The notes: generated from the sequence alone by a model not told the origin. DNA of 64,000 bases from Cryobacterium fucosi (GCF_004403515.1 NZ_SOHH01000087.1:1-64000), one strand, 5' to 3'. Shown: positions 49,947 to 59,310, counted from the first letter of the stretch. Translations and numbers: made by a program.

Positions 49947-50822
49947 CTACTGCGCGTTGGTCGGCACGCGCACCATGCCCTCCTGGGCCACCGTGGCCAG
50001 GAGCAGGCCGGACCGGCTGAAGATGCTGCCGGTGGAGAGGCCGCGGCCGCCCTGCGCCGACGGGGAATCCTGCACGTAGAGCATCCACTCGTCGGCGCGT
50101 CCGAACCGGTGGAACCACATGGCATGGTCGAGGCTCGCCACCTTGAGCCCGGGGGTGGCCCAGGCGATGCCGTGACGCCTCATGATCGGTTCCATGATCG
50201 AGTAGTCGCTCGCGTAGGCCAGCGCGGCGCGGTGCAGGTCGGGGTCATCCGGCAGCGGGCCGAGCGTCTTCATCCACACGGCCTGGCGCGAGGTGTGCTC
50301 GCCGTCGACCGTGAGGTAGATCGGCGACGGGATGTGGCGCATGTCGAACGGGCGTTCGCTGGCCCAGTACCGTGCGATCGAGTGGTCCACCTTCTCCAGG
50401 GACTGCGCCGCGGTCGGCAGGGACTCCGGATCCGGAAGGTCGGTGGGCATGTCGATGTGGTGTTCGAGGCCCTGGTCGTCGTCCTGGAAGGACGCGATCA
50501 TCGAGAGGATCGGCCGGCCGGCCTGGTAGGCCTGCGTGCGGCGGGTCGCGAAGGAGCGTCCGTCGTGGATCCGATCGACCGAGAACGTGATCGGCTGGCC
50601 CACGTCGCCAGGGCGGAGGAAATAGCCGTGCATCGAGTGCACGTGCCGGTCGTCCGGCACCGTGCGCATCGCCGCGACGAGCGACTGGGCCAGGACCTGC
50701 CCGCCGAAGACCCGGCCGAGCGGCATCCACTGCGAGGGCCCGGTGAAGATGTCCTCACTGGTGCGGGCTTCCGTGTCGGTGAGGTCGAGGGCGGTCAGGA
50801 GACCTTGCATTGGCTCGTCCAT
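49947..50822 (-). CDS. tesB: Acyl-CoA thioesterase II
   Basis: A 291-residue double hot-dog thioesterase of the TesB family. The N-terminal half has V-F-G-G-Q-V-L-A-Q (near 38-46), and the C-terminal half A-S-L-D-H-A-M-W-F-H-R with the catalytic Asp-His region near 230-240, and then a Q-D-S-P-S segment with Gln and Ser. It hydrolyses acyl-CoAs of varied length. Confidence 0.92.
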   Translation of the reverse strand: MDEPMQGLLTALDLTDTEARTSEDIFTGPSQWMPLGRVFGGQVLAQSLVAAMRTVPDDRHVHSMHGYFLRPGDVGQPITFSVDRIHDGRSFATRRTQAYQAGRPILSMIASFQDDDQGLEHHIDMPTDLPDPESLPTAAQSLEKVDHSIARYWASERPFDMRHIPSPIYLTVDGEHTSRQAVWMKTLGPLPDDPDLHRAALAYASDYSIMEPIMRRHGIAWATPGLKVASLDHAMWFHRFGRADEWMLYVQDSPSAQGGRGLSTGSIFSRSGLLLATVAQEGMVRVPTNAQ

Positions 50823-50890
50823 GTGGCCTCCTCAGGCGCGTGAAGGGGGGTCTGTGTGAGCCCCGGCGTACCTTGGTAGTTTAGAAGCAG

Positions 50891-51568
50891 ATGAGCAAGT
50901 CATTTTCTCTCACGGATTCCCTTTCCCTCAGCGACCTCCAGGTGTACCTGTCGCGCGCCAGCCGGGTGGAGGACGGTTCGGTGCGCCTGATTTCGGCGGC
51001 CGGGGTGCTCGCCGTGTACACGGCCATCCTGTACCCGCGCGGACTCCTCGACAGCAGCCCGACCGTGCTCGGCCTGCGCACCTTCGCGCTGAGCGCGCCG
51101 GTCGACCTGGACGCGGTGGTGCCGGTGCGTTCGCTGCTCGACCGACTGGCCAGGCTCGTGGCCGCGGCGACCGTGCCGGACGCGCCCGTCAACGTGACCG
51201 TTCCGCTCGAGGTGACCACCGTCACCTGGGCCGGGATCTCCCCGCCCAAGGGCGGGTGGACGGCCCTGGGCGAAACGGATGCCGCCCTGCTGCAGGCATC
51301 GGCGGACGCCGGAATCGAGGAGGTCGCCGCGGTCATCCCGACCGGGACGGGCGGCCAGATCGTGCAGCGGGTGCGCTCCGAGGTCTGGGGCCGGCCGATC
51401 CCCGGGCTGGAGATCGTGCCGGCCGGGGCTGCCTTCGCCGCGGTCAGCCTCGGCTTCCTGCCGAAGGAGGAACCCGTGCGCCTGTTCGAGACCGGGCCCT
51501 GGACCCGGCTGAGCACGAGCCGCGGCCACATCCTCGTGCGCCGCAAGCCCTGGTCGCTCCGCGCCTGA
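50891..51568 (+). CDS. Conserved actinobacterial protein, unknown function
   Basis: A 225-residue protein with alternating strands and helices and no catalytic motif that I recognise. It has conserved-looking blocks V-Y-L-S-R-A-S-R-V-E-D-G-S-V-R and W-A-G-I-S-P-P-K-G-G-W. Its stop codon lies inside the first copy of an 11-bp repeat. Confidence 0.65.
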   Translation: MSKSFSLTDSLSLSDLQVYLSRASRVEDGSVRLISAAGVLAVYTAILYPRGLLDSSPTVLGLRTFALSAPVDLDAVVPVRSLLDRLARLVAAATVPDAPVNVTVPLEVTTVTWAGISPPKGGWTALGETDAALLQASADAGIEEVAAVIPTGTGGQIVQRVRSEVWGRPIPGLEIVPAGAAFAAVSLGFLPKEEPVRLFETGPWTRLSTSRGHILVRRKPWSLRA

Positions 51569-51659
51569 CCCGCGCCTGACCCGCGCCTGACCCGCGGTGG
51601 TCGAGTGACCGGAGGTCGGGCCATTCGACCCGGTTTCGGCGGTCGAGCCCGTCGAAACC
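51560..51659. repeat. 11-bp triplication and REP-like palindrome
   Basis: Three copies of CGCGCCTGACC occupy 51560-51592, the first including the stop codon of the preceding gene. A REP-like segment follows with GGTGGTCGAG and then GGTTTCG...CGAAACC (about 51632-51658). Its GGTCGAGCCxGTCGA core is shared with the element at 40709-40842, so both belong to one dispersed family. Confidence 0.7.
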
Positions 51660-51785
51660 CCGCGTCGAGTGTGTTCCGAATTCAGGAGAACAGCGCGAAT
51701 GCAGGGCGCTGGCGCGCATCCGGCGCACTGGTGCGGGCGCTGCACCTGAATTCGGCACGTGCCTCACTGACAACAGGGGCGATCA

Positions 51786-53366
51786 TCAATCCGGGATGTC
51801 GCCCGTGGCCAGCAGCGCGGCCCAGATGTCCGCGCGGGCGTGGAACGTGCCGAGATCGCGGCCGAGAAGCTGCTCGGCCTGGCCGATCCGGGCCCGGACG
51901 GTGTGCCGGTGCACCCCGAGCACCTCGGCGGCGGGTCCGAACTGGCCGTTCTGCTCCAGCCAGACCCGCAGCGTGGCCATCAGCGACGTGCCGTGGGCGG
52001 CGTCGTGGTCGCTCAGCGGCGCGAGGGCCGCGCGGCCGACCTCCGACGCATCCGTCCTGGCCAGGAAGGCGAGCACCCCCTGCCGGGAAATCAGGTCGAA
52101 GGCCACGATCGCCGGTTCGCCCTCGTGCGCACGGTCAAGGGCCTGGCGGGCCTGGGCGAGCGCCCGAGGCAGCGACCGGTACTCGGCCGGGTCGGAGACC
52201 CCGACGTGCAGGCCGAACCCGACCAGGTCGTCGAGCAGGGGGCCGGCGCCGGAGTCGAGGCAGAGGACGACGCTGCCGCCCATGCGGGCGTAGAAGAGGT
52301 TTCCGCCACGCTCCTCGACCCGGAGTTCGAGGAACTCGGTGAGGGCGTCCAGGCGCTCCGGGGAAGGGTCGGTCACCGCGACCCGCACCGGCTCAACCGG
52401 GAAGGCGCCCCACAGCTCGGCCGAGATCGTGCGCGCCAGCCCGACCTGCCCACCGAGCAGCGCGTGCAGCAGCCCCGACCGGAGGTGGCCGCGGGCGCGG
52501 CCGAGCGCGGTGTTCTGTTCGAGAGCGAGCCCGGCGAGCGCGATCACGCTCGTCACCACCTCCTGGCCGGCCGGGTCGAGTGGGACGCGGCCGCCGAGTG
52601 CGAGCACGCCGCGCAGCTGGTCGCGGCGCCCGAGCGTCTGCAGGTTGAGCGTCTCGTCGCCGTCGTCGACCGTGAGGCTGGCGCGCTGGCCGCGGCGGAG
52701 CATCCGCCCGGCCTCGTGCTGCGCCCGGTCGAGGGAGCCGCGGGAGGAGGAGGCGCCGGTGAACGCGTCGCGGGGGAAGACCCGGTCGAGCGCGCCGCTC
52801 GGGTCGAACAGGGCGACCCAGTGGCCGAGCTGGCGGGACAGCTCGCTCAGGGTGGCGCTGAGGCCGTCGGGGCGGAGCGCCGCAAGCGAGATGGCCCGCT
52901 GCGCGGCCAGGGTCCAGGTGTCCCTGGCGAAGCGGAGTTCGGCGACCAGGTCGCCGGCGGCGCGGGCCACGGCGATGAACGGCGTGCCGTACGGCACCTC
53001 GACCAGGGGGATGCCCCTGGCCAGGCAGGCGGCGACCAGCGGGTCGGGCGTGCCGTCGCGGACGACCTCGGTGCCGAAGCCGAGGCAGGCGATGCCGAGG
53101 TCGGCCAGCCGTTCCACGTAGCCGGTGTAGAACGCATCCGTCGTCGTGTCGGAGGTGAACTGGCGGCCGGTGGTGAGCAGCATCTGGCTGGCGGAGAGGA
53201 ACGGGGTCGGATCGGGCAGGTCGGAGCTGTGCACCCAGTCCACCGGCTGGTCGAGCGCCCCGGCCGGAAGGTCGGCCTCCGCGGTCAGCAGGCGCAGCTG
53301 CAGCCCGGGCTGGCCGAGGAGGCGGCGCAGGGGAGGCAGCAGCGGCGGGGCCACGGACGGAGACAT
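51786..53366 (-). CDS. PucR-family transcriptional regulator
   Basis: A 526-residue regulator: N-terminal PucR ligand-type domain (about 1-130, with W-V-H-S-S-D-L-P-D-P), a central GGDEF-like/CdaR fold, and a C-terminal PucR helix-turn-helix (about 460-515: A-E-V-L-G-V-H-R-H-T-V-R-A-R-I). It is divergent to the gabT operon, and regulators of this class often control adjacent amine or GABA genes. The ATG at 53366 is preferred; a longer frame lies in the regulatory gap. Confidence 0.87.
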   Translation of the reverse strand: MSPSVAPPLLPPLRRLLGQPGLQLRLLTAEADLPAGALDQPVDWVHSSDLPDPTPFLSASQMLLTTGRQFTSDTTTDAFYTGYVERLADLGIACLGFGTEVVRDGTPDPLVAACLARGIPLVEVPYGTPFIAVARAAGDLVAELRFARDTWTLAAQRAISLAALRPDGLSATLSELSRQLGHWVALFDPSGALDRVFPRDAFTGASSSRGSLDRAQHEAGRMLRRGQRASLTVDDGDETLNLQTLGRRDQLRGVLALGGRVPLDPAGQEVVTSVIALAGLALEQNTALGRARGHLRSGLLHALLGGQVGLARTISAELWGAFPVEPVRVAVTDPSPERLDALTEFLELRVEERGGNLFYARMGGSVVLCLDSGAGPLLDDLVGFGLHVGVSDPAEYRSLPRALAQARQALDRAHEGEPAIVAFDLISRQGVLAFLARTDASEVGRAALAPLSDHDAAHGTSLMATLRVWLEQNGQFGPAAEVLGVHRHTVRARIGQAEQLLGRDLGTFHARADIWAALLATGDIPD

Positions 53367-53447
53367 GCGACGAGTGTACATGGCGGCGAAAGATCGGACC
53401 CGGGTTGTACAAGGTGGCAGACGCGGGATGGGGCCGCCGTGCATAGC

Positions 53448-53486
53448 ATTGCGCAATTGGCATCGTCGCCGGCAGCGCGACGATGC
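53448..53486. promoter_or_regulatory. Palindromes in the pucR-gabT gap
   Basis: ATTGCGCAAT at 53448-53457 is a perfect 10-bp palindrome, and GCATCGTCG/CGACGATGC arms at 53460-53468 and 53478-53486 make a second inverted repeat with a nine-base spacer. Both lie between the divergent starts. They are candidates for the PucR-type operator. Confidence 0.45.
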
Positions 53487-53512
53487 ACCTGTGTCGCAGA
53501 ACTGGAGCAGCC

Positions 53513-54877
53513 ATGACCATCGTCGAAGCCCCCACATCAACCGTGCCGCTCGGCGGTCCGAGCCTTCCGCAGGAGCGCCGCCTGGCGACGAGCATCCCCG
53601 GCCCGAAGTCGCAGGCGCTGCAGGCGCGCAAGGCCCAGGCGGTCTCCGCCGGCGTGGGCGTCACCCTCCCGGTCTACATCGTCGCGGCCGGCGGCGGCGT
53701 GCTCGTCGACGTCGACGGGAACTCGCTGATCGACCTCGGCAGCGGCATCGCCGTCACCGGCGTCGGCAACAGCGCCCCCCAGGTGGTCGAGGCCGTCGCC
53801 GCCCAGCTCGCCCAGTTCACCCACACCTGCTTCACCGTCGCCCCCTACGACTCCTACATCGAGGTGGCCGAGACCCTGAACCGGCTCACCCCCGGCGACC
53901 ACGCCAAGCGCAGCGCCCTCTTCAACTCCGGTGCGGAGGCGGTGGAGAACGCCGTCAAGATCGCCCGGCACTACACCGGGAAGCAGGCCGTCGTCGCCTT
54001 CGACCACGCCTACCACGGCCGCACGACCCTGACCATGGGACTGACGGCGAAGAACCAGCCGTACAAGAACGGCTTCGGCCCGTTCGCCGCCGAGCTCTAC
54101 CGGGCGCCGATGTCCTACCCCTACCGCGATGGCGGCCTGGACGGCGTCGTCGCCGCCGGGCGCGCCATCTCGCAGATCGAGAAGCAGATCGGCGCCGAGA
54201 ACCTCGCGGCCGTGATCATCGAACCGATCCAGGGCGAGGGCGGCTTCATCGTCCCGGCGCCCGGATTCCTGCCCACCCTCGTCGACTGGTGCCGCGCCAA
54301 CAGGGTCGTCTTCATCGCCGACGAGGTGCAGACCGGCTTCGCCCGCACCGGCGACATGTTCGCCAGTGACCACGAGGGCATCGTGCCGGACCTGATGGTG
54401 ATGGCCAAGGGCATCGCGGGCGGTCTCCCGCTCTCGGCGGTCACCGGCCGCGCCCAAATCATGGACTCCCCGCAGGTCGGCGGCATCGGCGGCACCTACG
54501 GCGGCAACCCGCTCGCCTGCGCAGCGGCACTCGCCACCATGGCGGCGTACGAGTCGGAGAACCTGGTCGGACGGGCCAGGGAGATCGGCGCCATCCTCAC
54601 CGGCCGGCTGAACGCCATCCGTGCCGCGGACAAGCGGGTCGGCGACGTGCGCGGCCGTGGCGCCATGATCGCGATCGAACTCGTCGACGCCGTCACGGGC
54701 GAACCGGATGCCGCCCTCACCGGACGCGTCGTCGCCGCCGCCCACGCGCAGGGCGTCATCCTCCTCACCTGCGGCACCTACGGCAACGTGGTTCGTTTCC
54801 TGCCGCCGCTGAGCATCCCCGACGCGCTCCTCGTCGAGGGCCTGCAGGTCGTCCAGGCCGCGCTGGCCGCCGCATGA
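53513..54877 (+). CDS. gabT: 4-aminobutyrate aminotransferase
   Basis: A 454-residue class III PLP transaminase that moves the amino group of GABA to 2-oxoglutarate, giving succinate semialdehyde and glutamate. N-S-G-A-E-A-V-E-N-A-V near 147-157, D-E-V-Q-T-G-F-A-R near 272-280 and the PLP Lys299 in M-A-K-G-I-A-G-G-L match GabT. First gene of a four-gene operon; it overlaps the next by four bases. Confidence 0.94.
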   Translation: MTIVEAPTSTVPLGGPSLPQERRLATSIPGPKSQALQARKAQAVSAGVGVTLPVYIVAAGGGVLVDVDGNSLIDLGSGIAVTGVGNSAPQVVEAVAAQLAQFTHTCFTVAPYDSYIEVAETLNRLTPGDHAKRSALFNSGAEAVENAVKIARHYTGKQAVVAFDHAYHGRTTLTMGLTAKNQPYKNGFGPFAAELYRAPMSYPYRDGGLDGVVAAGRAISQIEKQIGAENLAAVIIEPIQGEGGFIVPAPGFLPTLVDWCRANRVVFIADEVQTGFARTGDMFASDHEGIVPDLMVMAKGIAGGLPLSAVTGRAQIMDSPQVGGIGGTYGGNPLACAAALATMAAYESENLVGRAREIGAILTGRLNAIRAADKRVGDVRGRGAMIAIELVDAVTGEPDAALTGRVVAAAHAQGVILLTCGTYGNVVRFLPPLSIPDALLVEGLQVVQAALAAA

Positions 54878-56190
54878 GCGTCCTCGAGGCCGCACCGACG
54901 GCAGTGCTGACCGCATCGACGGCAGTGCTGACCGCATCGACGGCCCCGGTCGCGACCCCGCTGGACGACGCCCGCTCCCAACTGGCCAGCGCCATCGACG
55001 TGCTCGGCTACGGCGCCGGGCTGCAGTCCCTGCTGTCCACGCCGCGCCGCGAGATGACCGTGGCCGTGCCGCTCCGCCGGGACGACGGCAGCACCAGCCT
55101 GTTCACCGGCTACAGGGTGCAGCACAACCTGTCTCGCGGACCGGCCAAGGGCGGCCTGCGCTACAGCCCGGGAGTCACCCTCGACGAGGTGCGCGCCCTG
55201 GCGATGTGGATGACCTGGAAGTGCGCCCTGATCGACGTGCCGTTCGGCGGCGCGAAGGGCGGGGTCACCATCGACCCCCGCCAGTTCTCCCAGGCCGAGC
55301 TGGAGCGCGTCACCCGGCGCTACACGAGCGAGATTCTGCCGATCATCGGCCCGGAGAAGGACATCCCCGCCCCCGACATGGGCACCGACGAACGCACCAT
55401 GGCCTGGATCATGGACACCTACTCCGTCAACGTCGGCTACACCGTTCCCGGCATCGTGACCGGCAAGCCGATCAGCCTCGGCGGGTCGCACGGCCGCGCC
55501 AGCGCCACCTCCCGCGGGGTCACCCACATCGCGCTCGCGGCGCTCCGGCACCGCGGCATCAGCCAGCACGGCGCGACCGCGGCGGTGCAGGGCTTCGGCA
55601 AGGTCGGCCACGACGCCGCGGTGTTCCTCACCGACGCCGGCGTGCGCGTCATCGCCGTGAGCGACCAGTACGGCGCCGTCTACAACCGGAACGGCCTGGA
55701 CTTCACCCGCCTCAGCGCCTACGTCGCCGCCACCGGGAGGGTCGTCGGCTACGACGGCGCCGAGCCGCTCGACGGTGACGCCCTCCTCGAACTGCCCGTC
55801 GACCTGCTCGTCCCGGCCGCAGTCGAAGGCGTGCTGCACGAGGGCAATGCCGCCCGGGTCAGTGCCCGGATCATCGTCGAGGGCGCCAACGGCCCGACCT
55901 CCCCGGCCGCCGACCGCATTTTCGCCGAGAACGGCCAGCTCGTCGTCCCCGACATCCTCGCGAACGCCGGAGGTGTGCTCGTCTCCTACTTCGAGTGGGT
56001 GCAGGGCAACCAGGCCTACTGGTGGAACGCCGACGAGGTGGAGCACAAACTCGAAGAACGGATGCTCGGTGCCTGGCAGCAGGTCGTCGAATACGCCGTC
56101 GCCCGGGACCTCTCCCTGCGCGCCGCCGCGACCGTGCTCGCGGTCGAGCGTGTCGCCGAGGCCCACCTCCTCCGGGGCCTGTACCCCTGA
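54874..56190 (+). CDS. Glu/Leu/Phe/Val dehydrogenase (glutamate dehydrogenase type)
   Basis: A 438-residue amino acid dehydrogenase. G-G-L-R-Y near 93-97, K-C near 111-112, the catalytic Lys128 in G-G-A-K-G-G and the dinucleotide fold starting with G-F-G-K-V-G near 239-244 are typical. It should turn the glutamate made by GabT back to 2-oxoglutarate and ammonia. The N-terminus holds a duplicated seven-residue unit A-V-L-T-A-S-T coded by a 21-bp direct repeat. It is 29 bases from gabD. Confidence 0.9.
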   Translation: MSVLEAAPTAVLTASTAVLTASTAPVATPLDDARSQLASAIDVLGYGAGLQSLLSTPRREMTVAVPLRRDDGSTSLFTGYRVQHNLSRGPAKGGLRYSPGVTLDEVRALAMWMTWKCALIDVPFGGAKGGVTIDPRQFSQAELERVTRRYTSEILPIIGPEKDIPAPDMGTDERTMAWIMDTYSVNVGYTVPGIVTGKPISLGGSHGRASATSRGVTHIALAALRHRGISQHGATAAVQGFGKVGHDAAVFLTDAGVRVIAVSDQYGAVYNRNGLDFTRLSAYVAATGRVVGYDGAEPLDGDALLELPVDLLVPAAVEGVLHEGNAARVSARIIVEGANGPTSPAADRIFAENGQLVVPDILANAGGVLVSYFEWVQGNQAYWWNADEVEHKLEERMLGAWQQVVEYAVARDLSLRAAATVLAVERVAEAHLLRGLYP

Positions 56191-56219
56191 TCGGCAAGCG
56201 CGGGTGGCCCTCCGGTCGA

Positions 56220-57779
56220 ATGCACCCGGTCAACAAGAAGCCAGTCAACAAGAAGCACGTGAACGAGAAGCAAGTGAACGAGAACCAAGTGAACGAGAAC
56301 CCAGTGAAAGAGAACATCGTGTCCAGCCGTGAAACCGACCTCCTCGCCCGCGTCCCCGACGGGCTCTACATCAACGGGGCCTGGCAGCAGGGCGGTGGCG
56401 ACCCGATCGAGGTGACCGACCCGGCGACCGGGCTCGTGCTCAAACGGATCGCGAACGCGGATGCCGCCGACGGCATCCGTGCCCTCGACGCCGCGGTCGA
56501 CGCGAGCGCAGCCTGGGCGGCGACCGCCCCGCGCGTGCGCGCCGAGATCCTGCGCCGCGCCTTCGACCTGCTGCAGGAGCGCCGGGACGACTTCGCGTTG
56601 CTGATGACGATGGAGATGGGCAAGCCGCTCGCCGAGGCGAACGGCGAGGTCAGCTACGGCGGCGAATTCCTGCGCTGGTTCAGCGAGGAGGCCGTGCGGA
56701 TCAGCGGCCGCTACGGGTTGAACCCGGAAGGAACCGGGTCGATGGTCGTCTCCCAGCACCCGGTGGGACCGTGCCTGCTGATCACGCCGTGGAACTTCCC
56801 GCTCGCCATGGCGACCCGCAAGATCGCGCCTGCACTCGCCGCGGGCTGCACCGTCGTGATCAAACCGGCCGAGCTGACCCCGCTGACCACCCTCTACTTC
56901 GTGCAGCTGCTCGAGGATGCCGGGGTGCCGGCCGGGGTCGTCAACGTGATCACCACCTCCGCCTCCTCGGCCGTGGCCGGGCCGATCATCGCCGACCCGC
57001 GGCTGCGCAAACTGAGCTTCACCGGCTCGACCCCGGTCGGTCGCAAACTCATCCGGCAGGCCGCCCAGGGCGTGCTGCGCACGTCGATGGAACTCGGCGG
57101 AAACGCCCCGTTCGTCGTCTTCGAAGACGCCGACGTGGACAAGGCCGTCGACGGCGCGATGCTCGCGAAGTTTCGCAACATCGGCCAGGCCTGCACCGCC
57201 GCCAACCGGTTCATCGTGCACGAGTCGGTCGCCGCCGAGTTCGCCCGCCGGCTCACCGAGCGAGTCCGGGCCCTGAAGATCGGCCGCGGCACCGAGGAGG
57301 GCGTCACGATCGGGCCGCTCGTCAACGAGGCCGCCGTGGCGAGCACCGACGCGCTCGTGCAGGACGCCCTGAGGAAGGGTGCCACCCTGCTCACCGGCGG
57401 GGTGCGCCCCGACGGCCCCGGTTCCTTCTACGAGCCGACCGTGCTGACCGGCGTCGCCCCGGACAGCACTATCCTGCACGAGGAGATCTTCGGACCGGTC
57501 GTCGGCATCGTCACCTTCGCCGACGATGACGAGGCCGTGCGCCTGGCCAACTCCACCGAATACGGCCTGGTCGGTTACGTCTTCACCAGGGACCTCGCGA
57601 GGGGACACCGGATGATCGGCCGCCTGGAAACCGGAATGATGGGACTGAACACGGGGCTGGTCTCCAACGCCGCGGCGCCGTTCGGCGGCGTCAAGCAGTC
57701 CGGCCTGGGCCGCGAGGGCGGCCTCGAAGGAATCCACGAGTACCTCCAGGCCAAGTACACCCTCATCCCGGTCGACTGA
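56220..57779 (+). CDS. gabD: Succinate-semialdehyde dehydrogenase family enzyme
   Basis: An aldehyde dehydrogenase of 519 residues from the ATG at 56220. Active residues are Glu291 (M-E-L-G-G-N) and Cys325 (G-Q-A-C-T), with the cofactor F-T-G-S-T segment near 265. It would oxidise succinate semialdehyde, and possibly 4-aminobutanal, in the pathway. The first 33 residues are a low-complexity tail coded by the 15-bp repeat array at 56229-56318; the conserved fold starts only after it, and a GTG at 56319 would give a protein of usual length. The start is therefore open. Confidence 0.9.
   Translation: MHPVNKKPVNKKHVNEKQVNENQVNENPVKENIVSSRETDLLARVPDGLYINGAWQQGGGDPIEVTDPATGLVLKRIANADAADGIRALDAAVDASAAWAATAPRVRAEILRRAFDLLQERRDDFALLMTMEMGKPLAEANGEVSYGGEFLRWFSEEAVRISGRYGLNPEGTGSMVVSQHPVGPCLLITPWNFPLAMATRKIAPALAAGCTVVIKPAELTPLTTLYFVQLLEDAGVPAGVVNVITTSASSAVAGPIIADPRLRKLSFTGSTPVGRKLIRQAAQGVLRTSMELGGNAPFVVFEDADVDKAVDGAMLAKFRNIGQACTAANRFIVHESVAAEFARRLTERVRALKIGRGTEEGVTIGPLVNEAAVASTDALVQDALRKGATLLTGGVRPDGPGSFYEPTVLTGVAPDSTILHEEIFGPVVGIVTFADDDEAVRLANSTEYGLVGYVFTRDLARGHRMIGRLETGMMGLNTGLVSNAAAPFGGVKQSGLGREGGLEGIHEYLQAKYTLIPVD
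56229..56318 (+). repeat. 15-bp tandem array at the start of gabD
   Basis: Six 15-bp units run in frame from 56229 to 56318 and code for V-N-K-K-x or V-N-E-x-x pentapeptides. Units 1 and 2 are of one type (GTCAACAAGAAG...), units 3-6 of another (GTGAACGAGAA...). Each later unit starts with GTG, preceded by AGAAG-like purines, so each could itself serve as a translation start. Confidence 0.88.
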
Positions 57780-57826
57780 CCCCGATCGAACCCGAACACA
57801 CCAACGAACACTGCAGGGGAGCAATC

Positions 57827-59188
57827 ATGACCGCGATTGAACGCGACATTGTCATCATCGGTGCCGGGGCATCCGGCCTCACCGCCGCGACCGAGCTGCG
57901 GAAGGCGGGCCTCACCGTCGCCGTGCTCGAGGCCAGGGACCGGGTCGGCGGCCGACTCTGGACCGACGACATCGACGGCGCCATGCTCGAAATCGGCGGC
58001 CAGTGGGTCTCGCCCGACCAGGACGCGCTCAAGGAGACGATCGCCGAACTCGGCCTCGAGACCTTCGCCCGCTACCGCACCGGCGAGAATGTGTACATCA
58101 ACGCCGCCGGCCAGCGCACCCGATTCGAGGGCGGGATCTTCCCGGTGTCGGCCGAGACCGAGCGCGAAATCCTCCGCCTGATCGAGCTGCTCGACGGCCT
58201 CGTCGCCCAGACCGACCCCGACCGCCCGTGGACTCACCCGCGGGCGAAGGAACTCGACGAGATCTCCTTCGGCGCCTGGCTGGAAAACGAGACGACCGAC
58301 CAGGAGGCTCGCGACAACATCGGCATGTTCATCGCCGGCGCCATGCTCACCAAGCCGGCGCACGCGTTCTCCACCCTGCAGGCGCTGCTGATGGCGGCGA
58401 GTGCCGGCAGCTTCAGCAACCTCGTCGACGCCGACTTCATCCTCGACGAGCGGGTCGTGGGCGGCCTCCAACAGGTGCCGATCCTGCTCGCCGAACGGCT
58501 CGGCGGCGACGTGCACCTCGGTCAGGCCGTGCGCACCCTGCGCTGGAACGAGGACGGCGTCGTCGCCGTCACCGACGACCTCGAGGTGCATGCCTGCCGG
58601 GTGATCGTGGCCGTCCCGCCCGTGCTCTACAGCCGGATCTCATTCGAGCCCCCGCTGCCGCGCCGCCAGCACCAGCTGCACCAGCACCTCTCGATGGGCT
58701 TCGTGATCAAGGTGCACGCCGTCTACGAGACCCCGTTCTGGCGCGAGGACGGCCTCTCCGGCACCGCGTTCAGCCCCTACGAGCTCGTGCACGAGGCCTA
58801 CGACAACACGAACTTCGGCGACAGCCGCGGAACCTTCGTGGGCTTCGTGTCCGACGAGGCCGCCGACGAGGTGTTCACCCTCACGCCGGAGGAGCGGAAG
58901 ACCCGCATCCTCACCTCGCTCTCGCACTACTTCGGCGAGAAGGCGCTCACGCCCGTCGTCTACTACGAGAGCGACTGGGGGACCGAGGAGTGGACCCGCG
59001 GGGCGTACGCGGCCAGCTTCGACCTGGGCGGGCTCGCCCGCTACGGCGCCGACCTGCGCACCCCCGTCGGGCCGATCTCCTTCTCCTGCAGCGACCTCGC
59101 CGGGAAGGGCTACCAGCATGTGGACGGCGCCATCCGGATGGGACGCGACACCGCCGCGGCGATCCTCGCCTCCGCCGAGCTCGTCTAG
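57827..59188 (+). CDS. puo: Flavin monoamine oxidase (putrescine oxidase-like)
   Basis: A 453-residue FAD amine oxidase. The dinucleotide-binding I-G-A-G-A-S-G-L is at 11-18, followed by E-A-R-D-R-V-G-G-R near 35-43 and G-G-Q-W near 55; the C-terminal part has Y-E-S-D-W near 382-386 and a G-A-Y motif. It has the length and neighbour set of actinobacterial putrescine oxidase, which makes 4-aminobutanal, ammonia and peroxide. The symbol rests on context. Confidence 0.85.
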   Translation: MTAIERDIVIIGAGASGLTAATELRKAGLTVAVLEARDRVGGRLWTDDIDGAMLEIGGQWVSPDQDALKETIAELGLETFARYRTGENVYINAAGQRTRFEGGIFPVSAETEREILRLIELLDGLVAQTDPDRPWTHPRAKELDEISFGAWLENETTDQEARDNIGMFIAGAMLTKPAHAFSTLQALLMAASAGSFSNLVDADFILDERVVGGLQQVPILLAERLGGDVHLGQAVRTLRWNEDGVVAVTDDLEVHACRVIVAVPPVLYSRISFEPPLPRRQHQLHQHLSMGFVIKVHAVYETPFWREDGLSGTAFSPYELVHEAYDNTNFGDSRGTFVGFVSDEAADEVFTLTPEERKTRILTSLSHYFGEKALTPVVYYESDWGTEEWTRGAYAASFDLGGLARYGADLRTPVGPISFSCSDLAGKGYQHVDGAIRMGRDTAAAILASAELV

Positions 59189-59242
59189 CTCGCTCATTCG
59201 CCCTTCGCCCTTCGCGGGTCGCGCCGCGTCGACCTCAGGTCG

Positions 59243-59310
59243 TCGTGGCGCACCTTGGGGAAGCGGGCGCAGGGTGAAACGTGCGCCCGCTTCCCCAAGG
59301 TGCGCCACGA
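59243..59310. repeat. 29-bp perfect inverted repeat (large hairpin)
   Basis: Arms 59243-59271 and 59282-59310 are perfectly complementary over 29 bp, with a 10-base loop. It lies about 55 bases past the end of the amine oxidase gene. It has no T tract, so it is not a typical intrinsic terminator on either strand. It may be a repeat element or mRNA-end structure. Confidence 0.9.

Noticed and set aside
51840-53516. 558-codon plus-strand ORF
   Set aside because: Shadow of the PucR-type regulator; its own translation has no domain and odd composition.
56016-57824. 602-codon minus-strand ORF
   Set aside because: Shadow of gabD and the end of the GDH gene; no recognisable domain.
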